64,000 nt of DNA from Mesobacillus subterraneus (GTDB lineage Bacteria > Bacillota > Bacilli > Bacillales > Cytobacillaceae). Under the pieces are notes generated by a model. It saw only the letters and a list, made by a program, of their open reading frames with translations, was not told the DNA's origin and ran no database searches. The position numbers and the translations under genes are program-made. The stretch covers positions 1,984,001-2,048,000 of the forward strand of contig NZ_CP129019.1 of NCBI RefSeq assembly GCF_020524355.2, in the 5' to 3' direction. Below are positions 34,051-42,761 of this stretch, piece by piece. The stretch's first letter is position 1. Each line of letters starts with the position of its first letter.

Positions 34051-34986
34051 ATGATCCATAAAATCCAACTGAAATCCGAAAACCTGCATGGTTCTTTTAG
34101 CAATGAATATTGGCCGATCCTTACAGTAAATTCTGGTGACACCATTCGCATGCAAACACCTGATATTGAATGGGGTTACTCTGAATCGAAAAGTGTTGAT
34201 AGACAATTTTTCACTTCAGCAGTAAAAGAAGAGTCCCCTCTTCACCCGATGATTGGGCCGATTGAAGTGAACGGAGCAAAAGCCGGCATGGTTCTTGAAG
34301 TAAAATTAAACGATCTCGTACCAGGCTGGTATGGGACAAATTGGGCTGGCGGCAAGAAAAGCTGGCAAAATGATGCAGTCGGTTTGACCGGGACTGAAAG
34401 AATTCGCCTTGACTGGGAATTGGCCCGTGACACAATGACGGCAAGGACAGAGGTTGGTTCCAGGCCAGTAAGTGTCGCCATAAATCCATTCATTGGCCTG
34501 ATGGGAGTTGCACCCGCAGAACCTGGTGTGCACCATACATCCCCTCCCCGTTATTGCGGCGGGAATATTGACTGCAAAGAACTAACAAGAGGCAGCACAT
34601 TGTATTTGCCAATTTCTGTTGATGGAGCAATGTTTTCAATTGGTGATGGCCACGCTGCGCAAGGAGACGGAGAAGTTTCTGGTACAGCCATCGAGTGCCC
34701 GATGGATTTGATCGATATCACCCTTACACTGAGAGAGGACCTTCAGCTAAAAATGCCTCGCGCAAACACACCAGCTGGCTGGCTTACCTTTGGCTTTAAT
34801 GAAGACTTGAACCTTGCTGCTGGACAGGCACTGGAAGAAATGGTGACACTTTTGAGAGAATCTCATGGGATCGAGCGCACTGAGACCCTTGCACTAGCCA
34901 GTGTGACAGTCGATTTGAGAGTTACACAGGTAGTAAACGGTGTTAAAGGTGTGCATGCAGTGTTGCCGCAAGGTGCGATAAGGTAA
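34051..34986 (+). CDS. Acetamidase/formamidase family protein
   Basis: A 311-aa cytoplasmic amidohydrolase of the FmdA_AmdA family. It has HTSPPRYCGGNIDCKELTRG, LYLPISVDGAMFSIGDGHAAQGDGE and the Asp/His-rich centre typical of the fold. It probably hydrolyses a short amide to acid plus ammonia. It follows the EamA gene closely and is likely translated from the same message. A terminator follows. Confidence 0.9.
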   Translation: MIHKIQLKSENLHGSFSNEYWPILTVNSGDTIRMQTPDIEWGYSESKSVDRQFFTSAVKEESPLHPMIGPIEVNGAKAGMVLEVKLNDLVPGWYGTNWAGGKKSWQNDAVGLTGTERIRLDWELARDTMTARTEVGSRPVSVAINPFIGLMGVAPAEPGVHHTSPPRYCGGNIDCKELTRGSTLYLPISVDGAMFSIGDGHAAQGDGEVSGTAIECPMDLIDITLTLREDLQLKMPRANTPAGWLTFGFNEDLNLAAGQALEEMVTLLRESHGIERTETLALASVTVDLRVTQVVNGVKGVHAVLPQGAIR

Positions 34987-34988
34987 TG

Positions 34989-35017
34989 AAGAGCCCCTGT
35001 TAAATGCGCAGGGGCTT
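34989..35017 (+). terminator. Terminator
   Basis: The stem AAGAGCCCCTG/CAGGGGCTT with an 8-9-nt loop, followed by a T-rich stretch. Confidence 0.75.
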
Positions 35018-35051
35018 AATTTTGAGAGCACTAAAACTCTATACTTACAAA

Positions 35052-35576
35052 TTATTTATTTAAAATCCCAAGGTAACTTTTCCATGGACCAACTTCTTTA
35101 CTATACCTTTTCGCTAAAACTCTGGTGATTTGCGATAAGTGAGTTAAATCATGTACTGCCCATGTAGCGATTAATTGTCTTGCCTCAACTTCCCCGTATT
35201 CTGGATGAATTCCTGTCAAATCAAACTGACTCTTCTCAACGAAAAGTTCCTTCAGTTTGTTGATGTTATCCTTCCTCAATGAAGAAAATTCACAGAGCTT
35301 TTCTTCAATAGACAGATGCGCATACTCCTCTAAATGTGAAAAACGGTCAAATACTGGAAAACTTTTATCATCTTTTTCCGCTAATATGATTTTAAGTCTT
35401 GGAATCCAGTTGTATTTTTCTCCATCGATGAGATGTCCAATGACTTCGGATGCATTCCAAGTTCCTTCCCCTTCATTGCTGTACACCCAGTCTTCTGCTA
35501 ATCCCAATAACAATGCCTCCATAGTTCCAGGAGTCCGATCCAGGATTTCAATAGCTTCATTCATGTTAAATAACAT
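35052..35576 (-). CDS. DinB family protein
   Basis: A four-helix DinB/YfiT-like metal-binding protein of 174 aa. The metal-ligand pattern is visible as ASEVIGHLIDGE (first His) and WAVHDLTHLSQI (two His). Members include bacillithiol-dependent transferases; this one's substrate is unknown. The ATG at 35576 has AGGCAGG upstream; the GTG at 35585 is less well placed. Confidence 0.85.
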   Translation of the reverse strand: MLFNMNEAIEILDRTPGTMEALLLGLAEDWVYSNEGEGTWNASEVIGHLIDGEKYNWIPRLKIILAEKDDKSFPVFDRFSHLEEYAHLSIEEKLCEFSSLRKDNINKLKELFVEKSQFDLTGIHPEYGEVEARQLIATWAVHDLTHLSQITRVLAKRYSKEVGPWKSYLGILNK

Positions 35577-35724
35577 GTTTCTCACCTGCCTTTTCGATTT
35601 AAATCCATTTTATTATTACATGAGGATTTGTATGTAACACAATGTCACAGTTCTGTTCTTTTCCTGCAAAAATTCAATGGTATGATAGATTTGTCTGATT
35701 ATTTTATAAAAGAGAGGCAATTGG

Positions 35725-36219
35725 ATGCTGACAATCAAAGAGGCTGCTGAACAGCTAATTTCATATGGAATAGATGCTACAGACCAAGATGTAAAGATGT
35801 GGATTGAAGAAGGAATATTAAAAGCCGAACAAGCTCATAGACGAAACTTTTTGTATAAAATACATCTGAAAGACCTGACAGAGTTCATAATTCAAAAGTA
35901 TAACAACAAATACTCCGAACAATTGGAGAGTACCAAACAGGAGAATACCTTGCTTAACGATCAACTGGAATTGCTGAATACGCGATTGCATATTGAGCAA
36001 TCCAAGGTAAGAACGCTGAAAAAAATGCTAAATGCACAAATTGAAGCATCTGGTACTGACCCTTCGCAAATGGAAGAACTATTAGGTTTAAACAAGAATA
36101 CAGACAGCTATGTTCTGAAAAAAGAATTCAAGAAAATCCTCAAAGCCCTCCATCCCGACCGCGGCGGTGATGAAAGGCTGTTCAAGGTGTTTAACGAACA
36201 TTACGAGAATTTGAAGTAG
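35725..36219 (+). CDS. HTH plus J-domain protein
   Basis: A 164-aa protein with three parts: an N-terminal helix-turn-helix resembling MerR/excisionase domains (LTIKEAAEQLISYGI ... VKMWIEEGILKAE, about 1-45), a coiled coil (about 62-112), and a C-terminal J-domain-like segment (about 120-164) with the DnaK-activating HPD motif in LKALHPDRGGDERLFKVF. A J-domain coupled to a DNA-binding module suggests DnaK is brought to a DNA site or a DNA-bound complex; this is inference. GAGAGG lies upstream of the ATG. Confidence 0.75.
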   Translation: MLTIKEAAEQLISYGIDATDQDVKMWIEEGILKAEQAHRRNFLYKIHLKDLTEFIIQKYNNKYSEQLESTKQENTLLNDQLELLNTRLHIEQSKVRTLKKMLNAQIEASGTDPSQMEELLGLNKNTDSYVLKKEFKKILKALHPDRGGDERLFKVFNEHYENLK

Positions 36220-36220
36220 T

Positions 36221-36388
36221 CTAGGATTTTCTCTTTGCATTCAAACTATAAAAATAAGTACTGATTCCCATCAGTAGTCCGCCAAAAACACCAATAGCGG
36301 TTCCAACAGCCGCCCAAATAGTAGATAAATAGATACCTGCCATATACATAATCAAACCGACGATAAACAGTAGCATTCCCTTATACAT
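36221..36388 (-). CDS. Small membrane protein, 55 aa
   Basis: Starts at ATG 36388 with GGAGC upstream. Two transmembrane helices (about 4-22 and 25-45, the latter Gly-rich: TAIGVFGGLLMGIS) and a basic C-terminus. The family is not recognised. It converges tightly with the HTH/J-domain gene. Confidence 0.6.
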   Translation of the reverse strand: MYKGMLLFIVGLIMYMAGIYLSTIWAAVGTAIGVFGGLLMGISTYFYSLNAKRKS

Positions 36389-36460
36389 AAAAGCTCCTTT
36401 TATTAATTGTCTACCATGAACTGTTTCTACAAAAGTCGGAAAATACCTTTAGGAAATAAT

Positions 36461-36498
36461 AATGGAACCAGAAGTATACCTTGCTGGTTCCATTTTTT
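36461..36498 (-). terminator. Hairpin after the desaturase gene
   Basis: The perfect 11-bp stem AATGGAACCAG/CTGGTTCCATT begins just beyond the desaturase stop. The T tract in the minus direction is broken (ATTATTATTT), so its efficiency is uncertain. Confidence 0.55.
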
Positions 36499-37388
36499 TA
36501 TTTGTTTTTATAAAAACGCTCCCTGACCTTTTTTAGTCGAGCGTGATAATTTAAGATATCCAGCCTGGCCTTTTCTGCTTCAGGAGCAATCGGCCTAAGG
36601 TTCCCGATATCCCAATAATCAACGATGACATTGAGTACTTGGTCGAAATACTCCAGTGGGCTATAATTCGCCTCCTTAGCGATAATGACCATCCGATTCT
36701 CAAAATCTGGCATGACGGCACCGGGCATTTTGAAATTCATGATGACATTGCCCAGATAGTAGCAATAGTTAGGCTCTAATTCTAAATGGTATTTGATTAC
36801 ATCTCGATAAAACGCGTAGTGAAGTGTCTCATCCTTTGCAAGCCGGCGGAGAAGTGTGGCTAATTCCCTATCATGCGGCCCGGCTACCTTCGCGACATTA
36901 TTGTAAAACACCATTGTCGCCAATTCTTGCATTGAAGTGTAAACCATCGTTTCGAAGGGAGTATGAAAATCAGGATCCCAGCCATTCTCAAGGGTCATTT
37001 TATGTAATTGATGCAGCCTCATCGGCTCAACATTCCTCGTGATTAACAGATACGTTTCCAGCAAATTGGAGTGCTGATCCTCTTCTGCCGTCCATGTATG
37101 CACGAAATCTTTGATGACAGATAAAGACCCTTTAAAAGTCTGATCAAGATATGAAGTAAACCAAGGAAGGTTCACCTCAGTTAGAAGTGCCGTCTCAATC
37201 GCAGTGATAACTGGAGCTGGCAACGTGACCTGGCTTTCGTCCCAGGGAACGCGTTTAAAATCCATTGCCTGATCCCACGGCAAAAACTCATGATAGCCCC
37301 AGTCAATTTTTTCAGCACGTTTCTTATGCTCCTCGTAAAGTTCTCTAATCCTTGGCTCGAGTCGGAAATCCAGATGGTTCGTCAGCAA
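36498..37388 (-). CDS. Acyl-ACP desaturase (ferritin-like)
   Basis: A soluble di-iron desaturase of 296 aa that introduces a double bond into acyl chains. The iron ligands are visible in TAEEDQHSN and KDETLHYAFYRDV, with an additional Glu in SMQELATMVF. The length and motifs match the actinobacterial DesA1/DesA2 and plant stearoyl-ACP type, which is less usual in Bacilli than the membrane Des enzyme. Reductant partners are not nearby. Confidence 0.88.
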   Translation of the reverse strand: MLTNHLDFRLEPRIRELYEEHKKRAEKIDWGYHEFLPWDQAMDFKRVPWDESQVTLPAPVITAIETALLTEVNLPWFTSYLDQTFKGSLSVIKDFVHTWTAEEDQHSNLLETYLLITRNVEPMRLHQLHKMTLENGWDPDFHTPFETMVYTSMQELATMVFYNNVAKVAGPHDRELATLLRRLAKDETLHYAFYRDVIKYHLELEPNYCYYLGNVIMNFKMPGAVMPDFENRMVIIAKEANYSPLEYFDQVLNVIVDYWDIGNLRPIAPEAEKARLDILNYHARLKKVRERFYKNK

Positions 37389-37603
37389 TGCATTCCCTCC
37401 AAATTAAATACTAGATATTATGACCAGTTACTAATTTAATTGTAACACATTTTCTGAATTTTAACTAAATTGAAGTCTCCTTTTTAATGAAATAGGAAAT
37501 TAGGCGTTAAGAGTTGCCCATTCGATACAAAATCTCCATAAATGGTATAATGAGTTTTCAGCAAAACAATATATACTGAAGAAAATACATAAGGAGGTGC
37601 ACC

Positions 37604-38125
37604 TTGAAAAAACTAGTATTTTTAATGATGTTATTAATGATAGGAGCTTTCCTAGGCGGCTGTTCTGAAGACAAATCCGAATCAAAAGGCCTTTCCCTGC
37701 CTGATGAAAACGGTGAGGAAATATCCTTTGAAAATATGGAAAAGCCTGCGCTGGTATTCTTTTTTACAGGAGTTGGTTGAGACTTCTGTAAATCGCAGCT
37801 GGTCGAGCTGCAGAACCGAAAAGATTTATTCAGCCAGTTTCCAGGAAACATCTACGCCGTTAGCGCATCCTCTGTAAAGGAACATAAAGCGATGAAAGAA
37901 GAGTTGGGACTTGATTATCCAGTCATTTCTGATGAGAAACTGACATTGATCAAGAAAACAAACATGTTGGATCCTGAAGCCCCAATAGCAGTAAGAGGCT
38001 TCGCTGTTCTTAATAAAGACGGCACAGTTCTTCATTCCCAGGAAATCGATACATTCGGCATCGAAGCGGAAGGAATCATACCTTACGCAACAGATATCGC
38101 GAATGGTGAGAAACCAACCGAATAA
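37604..38125 (+). CDS. Candidate selenoprotein: redoxin-family lipoprotein with UxxC active site
   Basis: A thioredoxin-fold AhpC/TSA-like lipoprotein of 173 residues if UGA is read as selenocysteine. TTG at 37604 follows AAGGAGGTG. The lipobox AFLGGC places the lipidated Cys at residue 20, so the enzyme sits on the outer face of the membrane. The catalytic region reads FFFTGVG-(TGA)-DFCKSQLVELQ: the TGA (37778-37780, codon 59) occupies the first position of CxxC, and Cys62 is the second. The rest of the fold is intact, including the cis-Pro region PIAVRGFAVLNKDGTV, and a terminator follows the TAA. A SECIS-like hairpin lies just after the TGA. The alternative is a Cys or Trp codon changed by mutation or error. 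The selA/B/C/D genes would lie outside this window. Confidence 0.7.
37784..37815 (+). promoter_or_regulatory. Candidate bacterial SECIS element
   Basis: Just after the TGA the message can fold into a lower stem UUCUG/CAGAA, a 5'-side bulge of about 7 nt, an upper stem CAGCU/AGCUG (or GCAGCU/AGCUGC) and the 5-nt loop GGUCG at 37801-37805. The loop begins 21 nt after the UGA. Known bacterial SECIS elements need a small apical loop starting with G about 16-37 nt after the UGA; the E. coli fdhF element presents GGUC at nearly this distance. The fold was drawn by hand. Confidence 0.6.
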
Positions 38126-38131
38126 AAGCGA

Positions 38132-38166
38132 AAGAACCACCTTTTGTAGAGGTGGTTCTTCTTTTT
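38132..38166 (+). terminator. Terminator of the redoxin gene
   Basis: The stem AAGAACCACC/GGTGGTTCTT with a 9-nt loop, followed by CTTTTTG. It lies after the distal TAA, which supports translation of the whole frame. Confidence 0.85.
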
Positions 38167-38221
38167 GTTCATTCTGGATACCTATATCAAGTAAAGTTCC
38201 AACAACCAAAGCCTCTATGCA

Positions 38222-38584
38222 TTACTTAAAATTAGAAAACTCCACAAGCTCGAGTTGGTTGCCGAATGGATCTTCAATCACATTGTACCTACCTGGCGGA
38301 CACGGTCTGGATTCATCGAACAGAATCTTTACTCCCTTAACGCGAAGAATTTCAACATCTTTATCGATATCCTCAGAGAGGATCCCCAGTAAAACCTTCT
38401 GACTAGAGGAAGTAATATCTTCATCTGATTTTTCTAACACAATCGGAATCTCATTATGTACTAATGAAACGATATTTTCCCCATAATGCTTGGACACTTC
38501 AAAATCCAGCACCTTTGTATAGAATTCAAGTGCTTTTTCCATGTCTCCAACCTTGATCGTTATTACACAAACTTTGTTTAACAA
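38222..38584 (-). CDS. VOC family (glyoxalase/bleomycin resistance-like) protein
   Basis: A 120-aa vicinal-oxygen-chelate protein. The opening NKVCVITIKVGDMEKALEFYTKVLDFEV, RPCPPGRYNVIEDPFGNQLELVEF near the C-terminus, and two beta-alpha-beta repeats are typical. The function is not specified. TTG at 38584 is chosen because AGGAG lies 8 nt upstream and it gives the family N-terminus. Confidence 0.85.
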   Translation of the reverse strand: MLNKVCVITIKVGDMEKALEFYTKVLDFEVSKHYGENIVSLVHNEIPIVLEKSDEDITSSSQKVLLGILSEDIDKDVEILRVKGVKILFDESRPCPPGRYNVIEDPFGNQLELVEFSNFK

Positions 38585-38624
38585 TCCAATCACTCCTTTT
38601 CCTAAAATTAACACAATTAATAAA

Positions 38625-39422
38625 TTATTTTTCTTCTAGTTTGCTTTCTTTTTCAAACAAGAGCTTCGGTAAATTAATCAGGATTGGAGGATCATACGGC
38701 AAAGGTTCCCTTAGCTTGATATATACTTTGCAGATAGTATTTTCAGAGATTTCAACAGGGCCCTCGGCTTTCCCACGCAGATTCTTGGATAGCAGAAAAT
38801 AATCCCGCGGATTCAAGCTCCAGGGAATAGCGGCCGCTAAAACATAGTAGATTCCAGCCGGAACTCCCGAAAAAAAGCATCCCTGCAGAGCATCTGTTAT
38901 AGCAGTCCCCATTATAGGCTTTTGATCTGGAATCGACCGAGGAAACAACCCAACAAATATAAGTCCCTTGAAACTTGCCTGCACCTCAATTTCACACCTG
39001 ACAGCTGGCAAAATCACAGATCCAGGGAGTCCATCAACGGCTTCATCAAAGTCATTCATAAATCGATGAAGCTTCCCTGCTTTCGATTGAAATTGCTTCG
39101 GTGAAAGACCGACAAACTGCTTGAATTTCGTGCTGAAAGTACCCATACTCTTAAAACCGATCTGCAACAAGGTCTTGAGAATGGAATAAGATGAAGACCC
39201 CATCAACAGCTCCTTTCCGGCCTCGATTCTCAAGGCTGAAAGATAGTGCCTGGGTGACACACCTGTTACTTCCTTAAACACTCGCGAGAAGTGGTAAGGA
39301 CTTTATCCAGCTACTTCCGCCAGTTTTTCGGTGGTGAGTTCTTCATCAATATTTCTCTTCATGTATTCAATTGCTTTTATGACAGCTTCGATATGTTCTG
39401 CTGAATTCGCTATTTATTTCAC
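38625..39422 (-). pseudogene. AraC-family regulator with GyrI-like domain, two in-frame stops
   Basis: The intact part (38625-39281) encodes the second HTH half of an AraC DNA-binding domain (FKEVTGVSPRHYLSALRIEAGKELL) and a GyrI/Rob-like effector domain. The same frame continues upstream with the first HTH (HIEAVIKAIEYMKRNIDEELTTEKLAEVAG) but is broken by TAA at 39303-39305, immediately before SPYHFSRVFKEV. A second TAA at 39414-39416 follows a GTG-AAA that could be the original start. Both stops are one base from Gln or Tyr codons. As written, no full DNA-binding domain can be made. Confidence 0.7.
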
Positions 39423-39498
39423 TCTTTATCCCTATTTTAAAAGTATTAACCCTTATAACAATTCGCTTTTATCAATCAAAACCCTTTAATTAATCCAC

Positions 39499-39535
39499 TA
39501 AAAAATCCCAACTCCTTATTTAGAGTTGGGACTTT
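39499..39535 (-). terminator. Terminator of the catabolic/TRAP operon
   Basis: On the minus strand TCCCAACTC pairs with GAGTTGGGA and is followed by T6. The hairpin overlaps the last codons of the tautomerase gene. Confidence 0.85.
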
Positions 39536-39717
39536 ATCTCATCTTTCGTAACACCGCCCACGCCCCAATATTGATGAGGAACCGTTTGGACAATCACTCG
39601 CACCTGTTCTGGCTTCACTTCGAGCGTCCGAACAGCCGTTTCAGTTATTCCGGCAATCAATTCTTTGATTTTTTCATCACTTCGCCCTTCAAGCACCTGC
39701 ACCTGAATAATCGGCAT
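39520..39717 (-). CDS. 4-oxalocrotonate tautomerase
   Basis: A 65-aa tautomerase that isomerises 2-hydroxymuconate and 2-oxo-3-hexenedioate. Choosing ATG 39717 (AAGGAG upstream) exposes Pro directly after Met, which is the catalytic N-terminal base of this family; the upstream GTG would bury it. The sequence starts MPIIQVQVLEGRSDEKIKEL. It is the last gene of the catabolic cluster, after the TRAP transporter genes. Confidence 0.9.
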   Translation of the reverse strand: MPIIQVQVLEGRSDEKIKELIAGITETAVRTLEVKPEQVRVIVQTVPHQYWGVGGVTKDEIKSQL

Positions 39718-39768
39718 ACCAACCACTCCTTATCGACAAATTTCGGGTGGTGACAGGCATCTCCCGAA

Positions 39769-41049
39769 TTAGAATCCTAGCAATCGTGGGATGAACAAAG
39801 TTGTTTGTTCCCAGTAGGTGACGACGAAGAGCATGGCGATTCCGATCAGCAGCATTGGAGTAACAGCTTTAATTAAACGTTCGAATTTCACCTCGGCGAT
39901 GGAGGATACGATGAACAGACCTGTTCCGACAGGTGGTGTGAGGAGTCCAATTGTCAGGTTGATACAGATAATGACGCCGAAATGGATTGGATCGATATTG
40001 AATCCTGTAACCAATGGCATCAAAACTGGAACAAGGATAATCAAAGCTGCAATTCCATCTAACAATGTGCCTACCAGTAACAAGAAGATGTTAACCAGCA
40101 ACAGGAAAACGAAAGGGTTATCCGAAATGGACAACATCGAGTTCGCAACCAATTGTGGGATTTGTTCAAAAGCAATCAGCCAGCCGAACAAATTGGCCAT
40201 CGCAATTAAGAAAGTAACTGTTGCCGTGCCAATTACCGTGTTAATCAAAATCTTTGACAAGTTCTTCCACTTCAACTCTTTGTAAAAAAACATACCAACC
40301 ACAAACGCGATCACGCTAGCTACTGCAGCTGATTCTGTTGCGGTGAATGCTCCGCTCAGGATTCCGACTGTAATGACAAATGGAACTAAAATCGCCGGCA
40401 GGACTTTTACAAAGGAACTCCAGATCTCTGAAAAACTGGCTCTCTTGCTGCGAGGAAAATTGTGCTTGTAGCCCATATAGGCAATCAAAGCGACAAAACC
40501 TACTCCAAAAATGGTCCCTGGAATGATTCCGGCCATGAACAAACCGCCAATCGACGTCCCAGACAATGTTCCATAAATGATAAAAATCATGCTTGGAGGA
40601 ATGATTGGAGCCACAATGGACGACGCCAGCGTTAAGGCAGACGAAAATTCACGACTATATCCTTCCTTTTCCATTTCGGGTACCATAACCTTACTCATCA
40701 TTGCGGCTTGCGCGTTCGCAGAACCTAATATAGACGCAAGGAACATGTTAGCGATAACCGTGACATAAGCGAGACCTCCACGTACATGCCCAACGAGAAC
40801 TCTTGCAAAAACAACCAGTCTGTTGGTAATTCCGCCGCTGTTCATTAACTCACCTGTCAGCATGAACAATGGGATCGCTAATAATCCGAAATTCTCCATC
40901 CCTGAATACAGACGCTGAGGCGTCGATTCGAGCAGCATTGTGTTGCCAGTCACTAAAAAGTAAACAACTGTTGTCATTCCAAGCACAAGCGAGATGGGAA
41001 TCCCCAATAACAAAAATACAACGAATGCTAAAATAACCAGTGCCATCAT
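39769..41049 (-). CDS. TRAP transporter large permease (DctM)
   Basis: A 426-aa integral membrane protein with about 12 helices that forms the transport channel of a sodium-coupled TRAP system. Diagnostic segments are AIPLFMLTGELMNSGGI, ASIVAPIIPPSMIFIIYG and LTIGLLTPPVGTGLF. Its start overlaps the small permease gene by 4 bp. By context it would import the aromatic acid degraded by the cluster. Confidence 0.93.
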   Translation of the reverse strand: MMALVILAFVVFLLLGIPISLVLGMTTVVYFLVTGNTMLLESTPQRLYSGMENFGLLAIPLFMLTGELMNSGGITNRLVVFARVLVGHVRGGLAYVTVIANMFLASILGSANAQAAMMSKVMVPEMEKEGYSREFSSALTLASSIVAPIIPPSMIFIIYGTLSGTSIGGLFMAGIIPGTIFGVGFVALIAYMGYKHNFPRSKRASFSEIWSSFVKVLPAILVPFVITVGILSGAFTATESAAVASVIAFVVGMFFYKELKWKNLSKILINTVIGTATVTFLIAMANLFGWLIAFEQIPQLVANSMLSISDNPFVFLLLVNIFLLLVGTLLDGIAALIILVPVLMPLVTGFNIDPIHFGVIICINLTIGLLTPPVGTGLFIVSSIAEVKFERLIKAVTPMLLIGIAMLFVVTYWEQTTLFIPRLLGF

Positions 41050-41576
41050 TCTTCTTCACTCTCCTTTGCGGCAGCATGGAGATTTGTAACGACATCACTA
41101 TCAATAGGATGATTTTGCATAAGATCTAACATATTACTAATTAAATGAATCGTTGCGAACAACAGCCCAATAGGCAGGATCGCATAAGGAATCCACATCG
41201 GAAGCAAAATCGCACTTGACCTTTGGATTTTTACAGAAGAGGAAGTAATCCAGGTAAAACAATAGAATAATAGGATTGCCATGAATAGAAGCATAAAGAT
41301 ATGTGCCACGATTGCCACCCATTTATTGATTTTTTCAGGTAGATAGTCTGTAACCAAGGTAACTGATGCCTGAGTCTTATATTTCAATCCTAGGCTGCCG
41401 CCGATGAACGTTATGTAGATCAATAAGAAAATCGATACTTCTCCTGCCCAAAATATAGGGTTATTGAATACATATCGAAAAATAACAGCAGCCGCAACAA
41501 TCACAGCCATTGCAAACATGAGGATAATAGCCAGTTTCTTTTCGAAACTGGCTACCATATTGCTGACGTATTTCAC
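41046..41576 (-). CDS. TRAP transporter small permease (DctQ)
   Basis: A 176-aa protein with four transmembrane helices and the family pattern RYVFNNPIFWAGEVSIFLLIYITFIGGSLGLKYKTQ (read in two pieces). It partners DctM in the membrane. Gene order P-Q-M is standard. Confidence 0.92.
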   Translation of the reverse strand: MKYVSNMVASFEKKLAIILMFAMAVIVAAAVIFRYVFNNPIFWAGEVSIFLLIYITFIGGSLGLKYKTQASVTLVTDYLPEKINKWVAIVAHIFMLLFMAILLFYCFTWITSSSVKIQRSSAILLPMWIPYAILPIGLLFATIHLISNMLDLMQNHPIDSDVVTNLHAAAKESEEE

Positions 41577-41594
41577 GCATTTCCCTCCAATAGG

Positions 41595-42608
41595 TTATTT
41601 GCGGAATGTATCAATGAATTCCTGGATTAGCGGATCTGTTGGTCCATACTTTTCATCGAATTGCTTGATATATGGCTCAAACAATTTCTGGTCGATTTCA
41701 TACACCTTCATCCCAGTATCGCTGAGGGTCTTTTTAAACTCTTCTTCCTGGGAAGCGCGTGTATTGGCTGAATAATCTGCTGCAGCCTTGATGGCAGTAT
41801 CTACGATTTTTTTATCAGCATCAGACAGCTTTTCATATTTATCCTTATTCATAATCGCGACCGAAGGCCATACCATATGGTTCGTAACAGCAGCATATTT
41901 GGCAACTTCATGATACTTATTCGTAATCGTGGCATCCAGGTCCATATCCATACCATCGATGACCCCTGTTTGGACAGCTGCGTATACTTCAGGCAATGGC
42001 AGTGATTCTGGAGAAGCTCCTAGAGATTTATAAAAGTCCTGCAAAGGAGGGCTTGGTGTAACTCGGTATGCCAATCCCTTCATATCTTCCGGCTTTTTTA
42101 CTTCCTTATCCTTGAAAAGCATGACGCGGTTACCGGCAAACAGGTAATCAAGTCCTTTAAGTCCCTGGTCGTCAAGAGTGGCTAAAATCTTCTTCGCAAT
42201 TTCAGTATCACGTGCTGCGTTTGTCTCTTTTAAATCTTCAAAAGCATATGGGGCGAACCAGGCAGTGAATGCTGGAGCGCGTGAACTCATATATGCAGCA
42301 GTGATCAATCCGAAATCTACTGAACCGGAAGAGATTTGCTGAACCATATCTGCCTCGCTGCCGAGCTGGCTGGCAGGATAGATTTCAACGGTCATTCGGC
42401 CATCAGAGTTCTTTTCCAATTCTTCTTTGAATTTTTCAGCGGCTTTGTGCCACATATGGTCTGTAGGGGTAATATGCGCAAGCTTGAATGAGTACTTCTC
42501 ACCTGATCCAGCCGCAGGCTTTGCATCCGTGTCATTGCCACATGCAGCAGCCGTCAACACGAGCATAATCATTAATAGTGTCAAACAAAATTTTCTAAAA
42601 CCAATCAT
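41595..42608 (-). CDS. TRAP transporter solute-binding lipoprotein (DctP)
   Basis: A 337-aa extracytoplasmic binding protein. The lipobox LTAAAC puts the lipidated Cys at residue 23. YSFKLAHITPTDHMWHKAAEKF and IYPASQLGSEADMVQQI are typical of DctP; GLAYRVTPSPPLQDFY includes the conserved Arg that clamps the substrate carboxylate. The ATG at 42608 lies behind GGGGTG. A cre-like element lies just upstream, suggesting repression by preferred carbon sources. Confidence 0.92.
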   Translation of the reverse strand: MIGFRKFCLTLLMIMLVLTAAACGNDTDAKPAAGSGEKYSFKLAHITPTDHMWHKAAEKFKEELEKNSDGRMTVEIYPASQLGSEADMVQQISSGSVDFGLITAAYMSSRAPAFTAWFAPYAFEDLKETNAARDTEIAKKILATLDDQGLKGLDYLFAGNRVMLFKDKEVKKPEDMKGLAYRVTPSPPLQDFYKSLGASPESLPLPEVYAAVQTGVIDGMDMDLDATITNKYHEVAKYAAVTNHMVWPSVAIMNKDKYEKLSDADKKIVDTAIKAAADYSANTRASQEEEFKKTLSDTGMKVYEIDQKLFEPYIKQFDEKYGPTDPLIQEFIDTFRK

Positions 42609-42631
42609 TTCTCGCACCCCTTTTTTCTTTT

Positions 42632-42645
42632 TGTAAACGCTACCA
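42632..42645. promoter_or_regulatory. cre-like site before the TRAP genes
   Basis: TGTAAACGCTACCA matches the CcpA operator consensus with one mismatch. It lies about 25 bp upstream of dctP, where binding would block transcription. Confidence 0.5.
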
Positions 42646-42761
42646 AAATAGTTTTCCCAAGCTGTCTCTAACTGTGATTATAATCACTTTTTACTAGGAA
42701 AAGTGTAAAGTGCTTAACATATAACGTAAATTTTATCTTTATATTTCGAATATTCAAAACT

